From the NCBI GenBank assembly GCA_947374315.1, contig CANCBK010000004.1:1-58805 (forward strand): a stretch of DNA of 58,805 bases, in the 5' to 3' direction. A program made the translations under genes and the position numbers. The notes below the pieces were generated by a model. It ran no database searches. It was not told the DNA's origin and saw nothing but the letters and a program-made list of their open reading frames with translations. This DNA comes from Burkholderiaceae bacterium (GTDB lineage Bacteria; Pseudomonadota; Gammaproteobacteria; Burkholderiales; Burkholderiaceae). Shown piece after piece: positions 33,077 through 41,536 of the stretch. Numbering within the stretch: the first letter of the stretch is position 1; each line of letters begins with the position of its first letter.

Positions 33077-35887
33077 ATGACGGATTTTCCTGGCCAAATT
33101 GCATTTTTAAAGCAACATTCCACCTATGCTCAGCGCTGGCTGAATGCTCGTCCTGAATGGGAGGGTTGGCTTCAGCTTCAGGGTAGTCAAAAAGTCGACA
33201 CTCAAGGGATTCAAAATCTATTGAGTGCTTGTCAGTCTGGCCTTTCCGCTCTAGAGCAGGACGAGGCCCAGTTTATGGCTGACCTGAGGCTGGCGAGGCA
33301 GCGCCTGATGCTCTGGGTTGCATTTCGCGATCTCAATGGGATGGCGAGCTTGGATGAGGTTACACATGCTTTAAGCCATTTTGCTGAGGAGTCGGTGGCC
33401 TTGTCAATTGCCTATATTCGAGAAGACCTCCAGCGACGTTTTGGGCTTCCATGGAGTGCGGTCACTGATTCAGAAATGCCCTTGATGGTAGTTGGCATGG
33501 GTAAGTTAGGGGGCTTAGAGCTCAACCTCTCCTCCGATATTGATCTCATCTTTTTGTATGAGCACGAGGGTGAGACCCAAGGTGCTCCGAAAAGTTTGTC
33601 GTATCACGAGTGGTTCACTCGGATGGGTAAGCGCTTGATCAAGTTACTGGCTGAGCATGATGCCAATGGTTTCGTATTTCGGGTGGATATGCGTTTGCGC
33701 CCCAATGGCGATTCTGGGCCCTTGGTATGCAGTCTCGATATGCTCGAAGAGTATTTGCTAGTTCAAGGCAGGGAATGGGAGCGCTATGCTTGGATTAAGG
33801 GGAGGTTAATTTCCCCTTTACCGGATTCACCTACATTTGCGTATTATGAAAAAGAGTTGGACCAACTCATTCGTCCATTTGTGTATCGGCGCCACTTGGA
33901 TTATGGGGTAATCGCTTCTATTCGAGAGCTGCACGCGCAGATACAGCATGAGGCTGAGAAGCGCTCATCAAACCACCATGGCCGATCAAGGGATATCAAA
34001 CTAGGTCGCGGGGGTATTCGAGAGATTGAGTTTCTTGCGCAAATGTTTCAATTAATGCGGGGTGGTACAGACCCCCGTTTTCGTATTCGCCCCACATTAG
34101 AGGTGCTGGACTTAGTAAGGCAACGCGGCATTTTGTCTGCCGAAGAAGTTGATTCCTTAACGGCTGCGTATGTCTTTTTGCGTCGCCTAGAGCACCGCAT
34201 TCAGATTTGGGAAGATCAGCAAACCCACTATTTGCCCGAAGATGATGCGGCGCGTAGCCGTTTAGCCACTAGTATGGTGAACCCTGATGCATTGCAAGAT
34301 CGGGCAACTTTCTTGGATGAGTTGGATAAGCATCAAGCAGCAGTTGCCCAATTGTTTGAAAAAGCCTTTGTCCTAGATGATGCAGCCCGCTTGGACAGTA
34401 GCTCCTTGCCGGCAGGATGGGAGCCGAATGGGGTGATATTCCCAGATTCTGCAGCCCGCTGGTTAGCGTGGGGTAATGGCTCGAAGCAGAGACAGTTGCC
34501 AGAAAAGAGTAGGTTGATTTTTAATAACCTCATTCGCAAGGCTGTCGATAGCTTACAAGCAGACGGATCCGCTTCCGCTATTGCTGATCAGACTTTGCTG
34601 CGCTTCTTTGATTTGTTAGAGGCCATTGCGCGTCGCAGCGCTTACTTGTCCATTTTGTCTGAGTACCCGAAAGCTTTGCACAATGTATTGGCTTTACTGA
34701 AGTCCTCGCGCTGGGGGGCGAAATACTTAACTCGGCACCCTCATCTGCTTGATCATTTACTGAACTCCCGAATTGAAAAAGCATTAATTGAGCATCCCGA
34801 GCAATATTGGCGGGAGGTGAAGACTACCTTAAATATGCGTCTTGATGATGTCATGTCTGATGGTGATGGTTCGGAGCGGGCGATGGATATTTTACGGATT
34901 ACCCATCACACCGAAACCTTTATTACCTTGTTGGCGGATTTGGGTATTGGGGTTGAGCGCGCCTTATCAGTGGAAAAAGTAAGCGATCATTTATCGGCCT
35001 TGGCGGATTTAATTTTGCAAACGACCTTTGAGCGCGTTTGGCCGAGCATAGCTAAAAAGTTTGAGCTTGATGGAGGCATGAGTGCTCCATTTGCGGTGAT
35101 TTCTTATGGCAAGCTCGGGGGTAAGGAGCTGGGGTATGCCTCAGACTTGGATTTGGTATTTTTATATCAAGCCGAGGAGACGGATTTTGCTGCGCAAGAA
35201 ATTTACGCATTACTGGCTAAACGCATGATCAATTGGTTAACCGCCTATACCTCAACGGGCAGCCTTTTTGAGATCGATACGCGCCTTCGCCCTAATGGCT
35301 CCGCTGGATTTTTGGTCACCAATGCCGATGCATTTAAGAGGTATCAATTGCGTGAAGGCGATAACGCTGCATGGGTCTGGGAGCATCAAGCCCTGACGCG
35401 CGCCAGATTTTCTGCGGGGAGTAAGCAGGTTGGAGCCTTCTTCGATGAAGTGCGTTCTGAAGTATTAAGTCAAAAGCGTGATGTTGCGCAACTGCGTTCC
35501 GAGATTTTAGAAATGCGTTGCAAGGTGCATGCTGGCCACCCCAACCCCAGCGTTGAATTTGATTTGAAGCATGATGCTGGTGGCATGGTGGATATTGAAT
35601 TTATCGTGCAATTTTTAGTCTTGGCTTACGCCCATGCATTTCCGCAATTGGTTGGGAACTTAGGAAATATTGCCTTGCTTCGGATGGCTGGAGAAGCGGG
35701 ACTAATTGAGGCGCAGAGTGCTCAGCAGGTTGGCAATGCCTATCGCTTATTAAGGGCGCGGCAACATCGCCTGCGTTTGGATGGCGCAGAAAAAACGCGA
35801 GTAGATTTAGTTCTGGAGCGGCAGTTGGTTGAAGCGAAAGATTCGGTGCTCGCTTTGTGGCAAGAAATTTTCCTTGCTACAGCTTAG
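33077..35887 (+). CDS. glnE: Bifunctional glutamine synthetase adenylyltransferase / adenylyl-removing enzyme
   Basis: Adenylates and deadenylates glutamine synthetase under control of PII, tuning ammonia assimilation. The 936 residues contain two nucleotidyltransferase domains in the expected order. The N-terminal removing domain has VVGMGKLGGLELNLSSDIDL near residue 138, and the C-terminal transferase domain has ISYGKLGGKELGYASDLDL near residue 675. Each is followed by a PII-uridylyl-type helical region (GRGGIREIEFLAQM; GGMVDIEFIVQF). A GGAG lies a few bases before the ATG. The stop codon overlaps that of the convergent recN. Confidence 0.97.
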   Translation: MTDFPGQIAFLKQHSTYAQRWLNARPEWEGWLQLQGSQKVDTQGIQNLLSACQSGLSALEQDEAQFMADLRLARQRLMLWVAFRDLNGMASLDEVTHALSHFAEESVALSIAYIREDLQRRFGLPWSAVTDSEMPLMVVGMGKLGGLELNLSSDIDLIFLYEHEGETQGAPKSLSYHEWFTRMGKRLIKLLAEHDANGFVFRVDMRLRPNGDSGPLVCSLDMLEEYLLVQGREWERYAWIKGRLISPLPDSPTFAYYEKELDQLIRPFVYRRHLDYGVIASIRELHAQIQHEAEKRSSNHHGRSRDIKLGRGGIREIEFLAQMFQLMRGGTDPRFRIRPTLEVLDLVRQRGILSAEEVDSLTAAYVFLRRLEHRIQIWEDQQTHYLPEDDAARSRLATSMVNPDALQDRATFLDELDKHQAAVAQLFEKAFVLDDAARLDSSSLPAGWEPNGVIFPDSAARWLAWGNGSKQRQLPEKSRLIFNNLIRKAVDSLQADGSASAIADQTLLRFFDLLEAIARRSAYLSILSEYPKALHNVLALLKSSRWGAKYLTRHPHLLDHLLNSRIEKALIEHPEQYWREVKTTLNMRLDDVMSDGDGSERAMDILRITHHTETFITLLADLGIGVERALSVEKVSDHLSALADLILQTTFERVWPSIAKKFELDGGMSAPFAVISYGKLGGKELGYASDLDLVFLYQAEETDFAAQEIYALLAKRMINWLTAYTSTGSLFEIDTRLRPNGSAGFLVTNADAFKRYQLREGDNAAWVWEHQALTRARFSAGSKQVGAFFDEVRSEVLSQKRDVAQLRSEILEMRCKVHAGHPNPSVEFDLKHDAGGMVDIEFIVQFLVLAYAHAFPQLVGNLGNIALLRMAGEAGLIEAQSAQQVGNAYRLLRARQHRLRLDGAEKTRVDLVLERQLVEAKDSVLALWQEIFLATA

Positions 35888-37554
35888 TTTTGCTCCAATA
35901 GTTCTCGCGCGTGGCGACGGGTGGTATCGGTAATCGTGGCTCCACCGAGCATGCGAGCCACTTCTTCTACTCGCTCTGATCTTCCCAGCGGTGTCACTTG
36001 TGAAAGGGTTTTATCACCCGCTTGTGACTTGCTGACTTTGAGGTGGTGATTGCCTTGTGCGGCTACTTGTGGCAAATGGGTGACGCAGAGAATTTGATGT
36101 GACTCACCCAGCTGGCGCAATAACTTTCCGACCGTTTCCGCAACAGCGCCACCAATACCTGCATCGACTTCGTCAAATATCAAGGTTGGAGTAAATGAGG
36201 CTTTGCTGGTGATGACACTAATCGCTAGGCTAATGCGTGCCAGTTCACCGCCCGAAGCCACCTTGGCTAAAGAGCGAGGCGTACTGCCGGCATGACCAGC
36301 TACTAGAAATTCAATTTGCTCTAGACCGTGTACACCACCCTCAGCTAAGGCTAGGAGCGCAATTTCAAGTTGACCGCCAGCCATGGATAGGTCTTGCATG
36401 GCAGTAGTCACTTGCTTGCCAAGATCGAGCGCTGCTTTGCTACGTTTTTGCGATAGCTGCTTAGCAAGCTTAAGATAGGCCACCTCCTCCTGTTTGACCT
36501 TGTCACGCAGGACTTCAATATTTTGAGAAGCGGTGAGTGCATCCAAACGCTCGGCAGTGTCATTCAGGAGCTTAGGGAGATCCCCTGTTTCGGTGCGGTA
36601 TTTTCTGGCAGCACCATGTAGTGCTTGCATCCGTTCCTCGACTTCACTCAGGCGAGCAGGATCTAAGTCTAGCTTTTGCAAATATCGATTTAAGCTATGA
36701 ACTGCTTCATCAATCTGAATTTGAGCCGATTCCAAAGCTTGACTAATATCACTCAGGGCGGAGTCATGTTCGGCTAAGGCGCTCATATTGGCGCTAGCCT
36801 TGGAGAGAGTGGACTCTACTGAGTTGTCGGCATCACTCAATGCATCAATCGCCTCTTGGCAGCCGCTGATAATTTTTGCGCCATTAGCTAAGCGGGCGTG
36901 TTCTCCCTGAATCGCGGCCCACTCACCTTCTTGCGGCGAGAGTTCCGTGAGTTCTTCTAGTTGCCACTCTAGGCGCTCACGTTCTCGCTCAACATCTTGC
37001 CCAGCATTTTCTGCTTGCTCTAGTCGGCGACGTGATTCATTCAGCGTTTTGAATAATTGGGCAACTTCAGCAACGAGGTCCATGTGATTGGCATGGCGAT
37101 CGAGGAGTTCGCGCTGCGCGCCTCCCTTGAGCAATAGTTGATGTGCATGTTGACCATGAATATCCACGAGCTGATCGCCGGCCTCTCGTAATTGCGCTAA
37201 GGTGGCTACGCTGCCATTGATAAAGGCGCGACTGCGACCATTACTTTCCACCGTTCTCTTGAGGAGCAGGCATTGCCCCCCATCTTCCAGTGGAAAGCCT
37301 TGCTCGTCCAACCATTGGCTAAAGTGGGTAATTTGTTCTGAGTCAACTCGAAAGAGTGCGCTAATTTCAGCGCGCTGACAGCCCTCCCGAATCTGGCTAC
37401 TATCGGCACGCTCGCCTAAAACTAGGCTGAGGGCATCCAAGAGGATGGATTTACCGGCGCCGGTTTCACCCGTGAGCACTGTAAAGCCAGAAGAGCAGTC
37501 AAGCTCTAACTGATCAACAATGACAAAATCACGAAGTGCGAGGGTTTGAAGCAT
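35884..37554 (-). CDS. recN: DNA repair protein RecN
   Basis: SMC-like ATPase acting at double-strand breaks. The 556 residues show Walker A GETGAGKS at 29-36, a coiled-coil middle, the ABC-type signature VASGGELARISLAISV and Walker B LIFDEVDAGIGG. It follows nadK by 26 bases, so nadK-recN are probably cotranscribed. In E. coli recN is strongly SOS-induced, but I see no CTGT-N8-ACAG LexA-type box in the short spacer here. A perfect hairpin surrounds the nadK stop just upstream. Confidence 0.97.
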   Translation of the reverse strand: MLQTLALRDFVIVDQLELDCSSGFTVLTGETGAGKSILLDALSLVLGERADSSQIREGCQRAEISALFRVDSEQITHFSQWLDEQGFPLEDGGQCLLLKRTVESNGRSRAFINGSVATLAQLREAGDQLVDIHGQHAHQLLLKGGAQRELLDRHANHMDLVAEVAQLFKTLNESRRRLEQAENAGQDVERERERLEWQLEELTELSPQEGEWAAIQGEHARLANGAKIISGCQEAIDALSDADNSVESTLSKASANMSALAEHDSALSDISQALESAQIQIDEAVHSLNRYLQKLDLDPARLSEVEERMQALHGAARKYRTETGDLPKLLNDTAERLDALTASQNIEVLRDKVKQEEVAYLKLAKQLSQKRSKAALDLGKQVTTAMQDLSMAGGQLEIALLALAEGGVHGLEQIEFLVAGHAGSTPRSLAKVASGGELARISLAISVITSKASFTPTLIFDEVDAGIGGAVAETVGKLLRQLGESHQILCVTHLPQVAAQGNHHLKVSKSQAGDKTLSQVTPLGRSERVEEVARMLGGATITDTTRRHARELLEQN

Positions 37555-37574
37555 ACGTTAGCGTACCAAAATAT

Positions 37575-37592
37575 TCGACATCAGAATGTCGA
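37575..37592 (-). other. Intercistronic hairpin over the nadK stop codon
   Basis: TCGACAT (37575-37581) and ATGTCGA (37586-37592) are perfect complements around a four-base loop. The nadK TGA lies in the loop and adjoining arm, and recN begins 20 bases further on. No T run follows directly, so it is not an ordinary terminator; it could influence nadK-recN coupling or mRNA stability. Confidence 0.5.
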
Positions 37593-38486
37593 TGGGTATT
37601 CATTCCAATGCAACTTCTCTCGCAAAGTTTTGTAGTCGCTATGACTGCGAGGGTGAAGCAGGGTGATCGTTTTTTCAGATTGACGCACTTCGATCACATC
37701 ACCAGTTTGTAAATCGGTTTGCGATTGCATATCAAAGTTCACAATCACTTCTCTGCCATCAGTCACCTCAATGCTGACCACAATATCTTGTGGCAAGACA
37801 ATGGGGCGATTGGATAAAGAATGCGGTGCAATCGGCACTAACAAAATACCCGCTACACGCGGATGCAAAATAGGACCGCCGGCAGATAATGCATAAGCAG
37901 TTGAGCCGGTAGGGGTGGACACAATCAACCCATCGGATCGTTGGTTATACATAAAAGATCCGTTAACACAGACGGCCAGCTCAACCATGCCAGAAATTCC
38001 AGAGCGATTGACGACAACATCATTCAGGGCCAGGGCTTGGTTGATTTGTTTGCCATTGCGAAGCACTACAGCATCAAGCAGAGTTCTGGTATCCGCCTCA
38101 TAGTCCCCCGCAATAATTTGAGGAAGGACTGTTTGGACATTCTGAATGGGAATATCCGTCATATAGCCCAGTCGACCCATATTGATGCCAACTAGGGGGA
38201 CATGGCTACCAGCCAGTTGCCGCCCAATTCCGAGCATCGTGCCGTCACCTCCCAAGACCACCGCCAAATCAATGGCCTCCATGAATTCATCTACTTTTTT
38301 GGTGGGGTAGGCGCTAAGGCCTAAATGGGTGGCGGTAGCGCTCTCCACAAAGACTTCACAACCCTGCTGGGTTAAGAGTGTCGCGAGGTCATTGAGGCGC
38401 TCTTGCATACCATCGGCCTGGTATTTGCCGACAAGCGCAACCCTGCTGAATGCCTTTTTGATGGAATTTGGGGATGGGCTTAACAT
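37581..38486 (-). CDS. nadK: NAD kinase
   Basis: Phosphorylates NAD to NADP. Starting at the ATG at 38486 gives 301 residues, the normal length. Motifs present are VVLGGDGTMLGIGRQL (GGDGTM at 79-84), GINMGRLGYMTDI, ALNDVVVNRSGISGM and the STPTGSTAYALSAGGPILHP ligand region. The open frame extends 22 codons upstream into the hrcA side without family resemblance. It is divergent from hrcA with only 37 bases between start codons, and is followed by recN. Confidence 0.95.
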   Translation of the reverse strand: MLSPSPNSIKKAFSRVALVGKYQADGMQERLNDLATLLTQQGCEVFVESATATHLGLSAYPTKKVDEFMEAIDLAVVLGGDGTMLGIGRQLAGSHVPLVGINMGRLGYMTDIPIQNVQTVLPQIIAGDYEADTRTLLDAVVLRNGKQINQALALNDVVVNRSGISGMVELAVCVNGSFMYNQRSDGLIVSTPTGSTAYALSAGGPILHPRVAGILLVPIAPHSLSNRPIVLPQDIVVSIEVTDGREVIVNFDMQSQTDLQTGDVIEVRQSEKTITLLHPRSHSDYKTLREKLHWNEYPSTF

Positions 38487-38523
38487 ATAACGATTAAACC
38501 ATACGCATAAAATCCCTTCCACT

Positions 38524-39549
38524 ATGGATGATCGTTCCCGCGCCTTACTCAAAACCCTGATCGAGCGTTATATCGAGGAGGGGCAGCCCATTGGCTCACG
38601 CACCCTATCTCGCTTCTCAGGCTTGGATCTGTCTGCAGCCACTATTCGCAATGTGATGGCGGATTTAGAGGAGATGGGTTTGGTAACCAGCCCCCATACT
38701 TCGGCTGGACGCATTCCCACGCCGAGAGGCTATCGCCTGTTTGTAGATACGATGGTGACGGTTCGCCCTTTAGAAGAAATCGCCGCTCGCGAGATGGAAA
38801 AAGGGCTGTTACCAGACTCCCCTCAAAGGGTATTGAGCTCCGCAGCACAGATTTTGTCTAATTTGACCCACTTTGCCGGCGTAGTCATGACGCCCAAGCG
38901 AGCCCAAGTGTTTAAGCATATTGAATTTATGCGACTGGGAGAGGGCAAGATTTTGCTGATTATGGTGACTCCCGAGGGTGACGTTCAGAACCGGATTTTG
39001 CCAACGACACAAGATTACACGCCGAGTCAGCTCATCGAGGCAGGCAATTACATCAATATGCAGTTTGCGGGCAAGAGCTTTGCAGAGGTGCGGGCGCACT
39101 TGGCCTCTGATCTTGATACTTTGCGCAGTGACATATCTGGATTGATGACCTTAGCCTTGCACAGTGGTGTGAGTGACTACGGCATGGGTCAGGGAGATAT
39201 GCTTTTATCTGGCGAGCGCCGCTTGCTGAATGTAGGCGACCTCAGTACCAATTTAGATAAGTTGCGTAAGATGTTTGACATGCTGGAGCAGAAGTCAGCA
39301 CTGATGCAGTTATTAGATGTTTCTAGTCATGCGGATGGTATTCAAATCTTTATTGGTGGTGAGAGTGATTTGTTGCCCTATGAGGATTTAGCAGTCATCA
39401 GCGCGCCCTACAGTGTTGATGGACAGATTGTTGGTACTCTGGGAGTGATTGGCCCAACACGCATGGCATACGATCGTGTCATTCCGATTGTCGACATTAC
39501 CTCTAAATTGTTATCGGGTGCATTAAGCTCTCCATTCAGCTCCCAATAG
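38524..39549 (+). CDS. hrcA: Heat-inducible transcription repressor HrcA
   Basis: DNA-binding repressor that binds the CIRCE inverted repeat and is refolded by GroEL. The 341 residues have an N-terminal winged-helix domain ([60 protein letters not shown]), then a GAF-like and dimerisation region ending in [20 protein letters not shown] and [15 protein letters not shown]. No CIRCE element is visible before hrcA, grpE or dnaK, so the target most likely lies in front of groES, outside the window. It precedes hemH by 42 bases. Confidence 0.96.
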   Translation: MDDRSRALLKTLIERYIEEGQPIGSRTLSRFSGLDLSAATIRNVMADLEEMGLVTSPHTSAGRIPTPRGYRLFVDTMVTVRPLEEIAAREMEKGLLPDSPQRVLSSAAQILSNLTHFAGVVMTPKRAQVFKHIEFMRLGEGKILLIMVTPEGDVQNRILPTTQDYTPSQLIEAGNYINMQFAGKSFAEVRAHLASDLDTLRSDISGLMTLALHSGVSDYGMGQGDMLLSGERRLLNVGDLSTNLDKLRKMFDMLEQKSALMQLLDVSSHADGIQIFIGGESDLLPYEDLAVISAPYSVDGQIVGTLGVIGPTRMAYDRVIPIVDITSKLLSGALSSPFSSQ

Positions 39550-39591
39550 CAACCATTTTTTCTTACCTTCATTTATCAAGACGGATCCGCA

Positions 39592-40686
39592 TTGAATCAA
39601 AATCCTCACCTACGCCCTTCAAAGACAGCAGTGTTATTGCTGAACCTGGGCACGCCTTCCGCCCCAACAGCCAAAGCAGTGAGGGCGTACTTAAAGGAGT
39701 TCTTGTCTGATCCTCGTGTGGTGGAAATTCCACGGATCATTTGGTGGTGCATTTTGAATGGCATTATTTTGCCGATACGCAGTGGCGCATCGGCAAAAAA
39801 ATATGCTTCGATTTGGTTGCCAAAATTAGGCTCTCCTTTAATGCACTACTCACGCTTGCAGGCTAAAGAATTGGGTGAGAAATTTGCGAATCATGGTCAA
39901 GTGGTGTTGGTAGATCTGGCGATGCGCTATGGCCAACCCTCTACTCAGCAAGCCCTGGAAGCCCTGCAGGCGCAGGGAATGGAGCGTCTTTTATTGTTGC
40001 CACTATATCCACAATATTCCGCAACGACAACTGCTTCCAGTTTTGATGAGGTGTTTCGCGTACTGGGGGCATGGCGCAATCAACCAGAGTTGCGCATGGT
40101 GAAGCACTATCACGACAATCCTGCATACATATCTGCTCTGCGTGATCAAGTGATGGATGCGTGGGACAGGGATGGTCGACCCAATTTTGCCAATGGCGAT
40201 CGTCTTGTCATGTCTTTTCATGGACTGCCAACTCGTAATTTAATGAAGGGTGATCCCTACCACTGTGAGTGCTTGAAAACAGGCCGCTTGCTGGCCGAAT
40301 CCCTGGGCTTGGAATCTAGGCAGTACTTGGTGACCTTTCAATCACGGTTTGGCAAAGCTGAGTGGCTCAAGCCATACACCGCGCCAACCATTGAGAAATT
40401 GGCTAAAGAGGGTTGTCAGCGAATCGACATTTTTTGTCCAGGCTTCCCAGCAGACTGTTTGGAGACATTGGAAGAGATCGCCATGGAAGCGCGCGAGATT
40501 TTCTTAGAGCATGGCGGAAAAGATTATCGTTATATCCCTTGCCTCAATAGCAGTCCAAAATGGATTAATGCCCTGTACGATATTGCGGGGCAACATATGG
40601 CTGGATGGCCTGTTGGCGTCGAGTCTGCACCTGAGTTAGTCGAGCGCGATCGCTTGGCTGAGTTGGCTAAAGCCAACATTGCTTAA
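39592..40686 (+). CDS. hemH: Ferrochelatase
   Basis: Inserts ferrous iron into protoporphyrin IX, the last step of protoheme synthesis. The 364 residues have the N-terminal LLLNLGTPSAPTAKAVRAYL, the LYPQYSATTTASSFDEV segment, the catalytic histidine motif MSFHGLPTRNLMKGDPY, FQSRFGKAEWLKPYT and the C-terminal FCPGFPADCLETLEEI. The start is a TTG; no ATG or GTG occurs in frame between it and the preceding hrcA gene. It lies between hrcA and grpE, probably cotranscribed with hrcA, and ends before an RpoH-type promoter. Confidence 0.94.
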   Translation: MNQNPHLRPSKTAVLLLNLGTPSAPTAKAVRAYLKEFLSDPRVVEIPRIIWWCILNGIILPIRSGASAKKYASIWLPKLGSPLMHYSRLQAKELGEKFANHGQVVLVDLAMRYGQPSTQQALEALQAQGMERLLLLPLYPQYSATTTASSFDEVFRVLGAWRNQPELRMVKHYHDNPAYISALRDQVMDAWDRDGRPNFANGDRLVMSFHGLPTRNLMKGDPYHCECLKTGRLLAESLGLESRQYLVTFQSRFGKAEWLKPYTAPTIEKLAKEGCQRIDIFCPGFPADCLETLEEIAMEAREIFLEHGGKDYRYIPCLNSSPKWINALYDIAGQHMAGWPVGVESAPELVERDRLAELAKANIA

Positions 40687-40697
40687 ACTGAGGCGCA

Positions 40698-40725
40698 CTT
40701 GAAATTGCCTTGATTGACCCCATAT
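40698..40725 (+). promoter_or_regulatory. Sigma-32 (RpoH) type promoter of grpE
   Basis: A CTTGAAA -35 element (40698-40704), a 13-base spacer and a CCCCATAT -10 element (40718-40725) match the enterobacterial RpoH consensus CTTGAAA / CCCCATnT at every defined position. The predicted start of transcription is about 36 bases ahead of the grpE ATG. Confidence 0.85.
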
Positions 40726-40768
40726 TGTTGAGAAGTAGCCATTCTGATAGAAAAGTGAATTTGCACCT

Positions 40769-41329
40769 ATGACCCAAGAAAATAAAAACCCAACTCCTGA
40801 TCAGGAACATATCGAGCCAGTTGCTCAATCAGAGGATGGCGTTGATGCAGCGACTCCAGCGGCTGAGGTAAAGACGCTCGAACAAGAAATTGCCGAGTTA
40901 AATCAAAAGCTAATGGAAATGCAAGACAACTACCTACGCGCTAAAGCCGAAGGTGAAAACATTCGTCGCCGTGCTGCGGAGGATGTGTCAAAAGCCCATA
41001 AATTTGCAATTGAGAGTTTCGCTGAGCATCTCGTGCCAGTCGCCGATAGCCTGTATGCAGCGCTCAATGCCGAGGCAGTGGATGCCAAAGCCTTTCAAGA
41101 GGGTCTTGAGATCACCTTGAAGCAGTTGCTCTCCGCCTTTGAAAAAGGCCGCATGACTGAAATTAACCCGTCAGTTGGTGATAAGTTTGATCCCCATCAC
41201 CACCAGGCTATTGCCTCAGTTCCTTCGGAGCAGGAGCCAAATACGGTGGTTTCAGTGCTCCAAAGAGGATATTCCATTGCGGATCGGATTCTCCGCCCCG
41301 CCTTGGTGACCGTGAGCACACCCAAGTAA
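40769..41329 (+). CDS. grpE: Nucleotide exchange factor GrpE
   Basis: Releases ADP from DnaK. The 186 residues have an acidic N-terminal tail, a long coiled coil (about residues 33-80, [20 protein letters not shown]), and the C-terminal beta-wing domain with [20 protein letters not shown] and [20 protein letters not shown]. It has its own heat-shock promoter and is separated from dnaK by an intrinsic terminator. Confidence 0.97.
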   Translation: MTQENKNPTPDQEHIEPVAQSEDGVDAATPAAEVKTLEQEIAELNQKLMEMQDNYLRAKAEGENIRRRAAEDVSKAHKFAIESFAEHLVPVADSLYAALNAEAVDAKAFQEGLEITLKQLLSAFEKGRMTEINPSVGDKFDPHHHQAIASVPSEQEPNTVVSVLQRGYSIADRILRPALVTVSTPK

Positions 41330-41408
41330 TTGATCAAAAAAACCTTCTAAATCAGCAGTTTTGGTGGATTTTTAGGGCTCTCAAGCGGTTTTTGTGGTGA
41401 AGTGGCAT

Positions 41409-41434
41409 AAAAAAGGCAGATTTCTGCCTTTTTT
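41409..41434 (+). terminator. Terminator between grpE and dnaK
   Basis: AAAAAAGGCAG pairs with CTGCCTTTTTT around an ATTT loop, ending in a run of six Ts. It lies about 80 bases after the grpE stop and directly before the dnaK heat-shock promoter, so grpE and dnaK are separate transcription units unless read-through occurs. Confidence 0.88.
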
Positions 41435-41446
41435 GCTCTTTTAGTC

Positions 41447-41474
41447 CTTGAAATCCTTCTGTTTAGCCCCATTT
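41447..41474 (+). promoter_or_regulatory. Sigma-32 (RpoH) type promoter of dnaK
   Basis: CTTGAAA (41447-41453), a 13-base spacer and CCCCATTT followed by A (41467-41475) give a full match to the RpoH consensus. The layout is the same as at grpE, including spacer length. The predicted untranslated leader is about 55 bases. It begins only 13 bases after the upstream terminator. Confidence 0.9.
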
Positions 41475-41536
41475 AGTAGATATCGATTTATTCGCTGTTT
41501 TAAGAAATTACACATAACTTAATTTTTGGAGCCATT

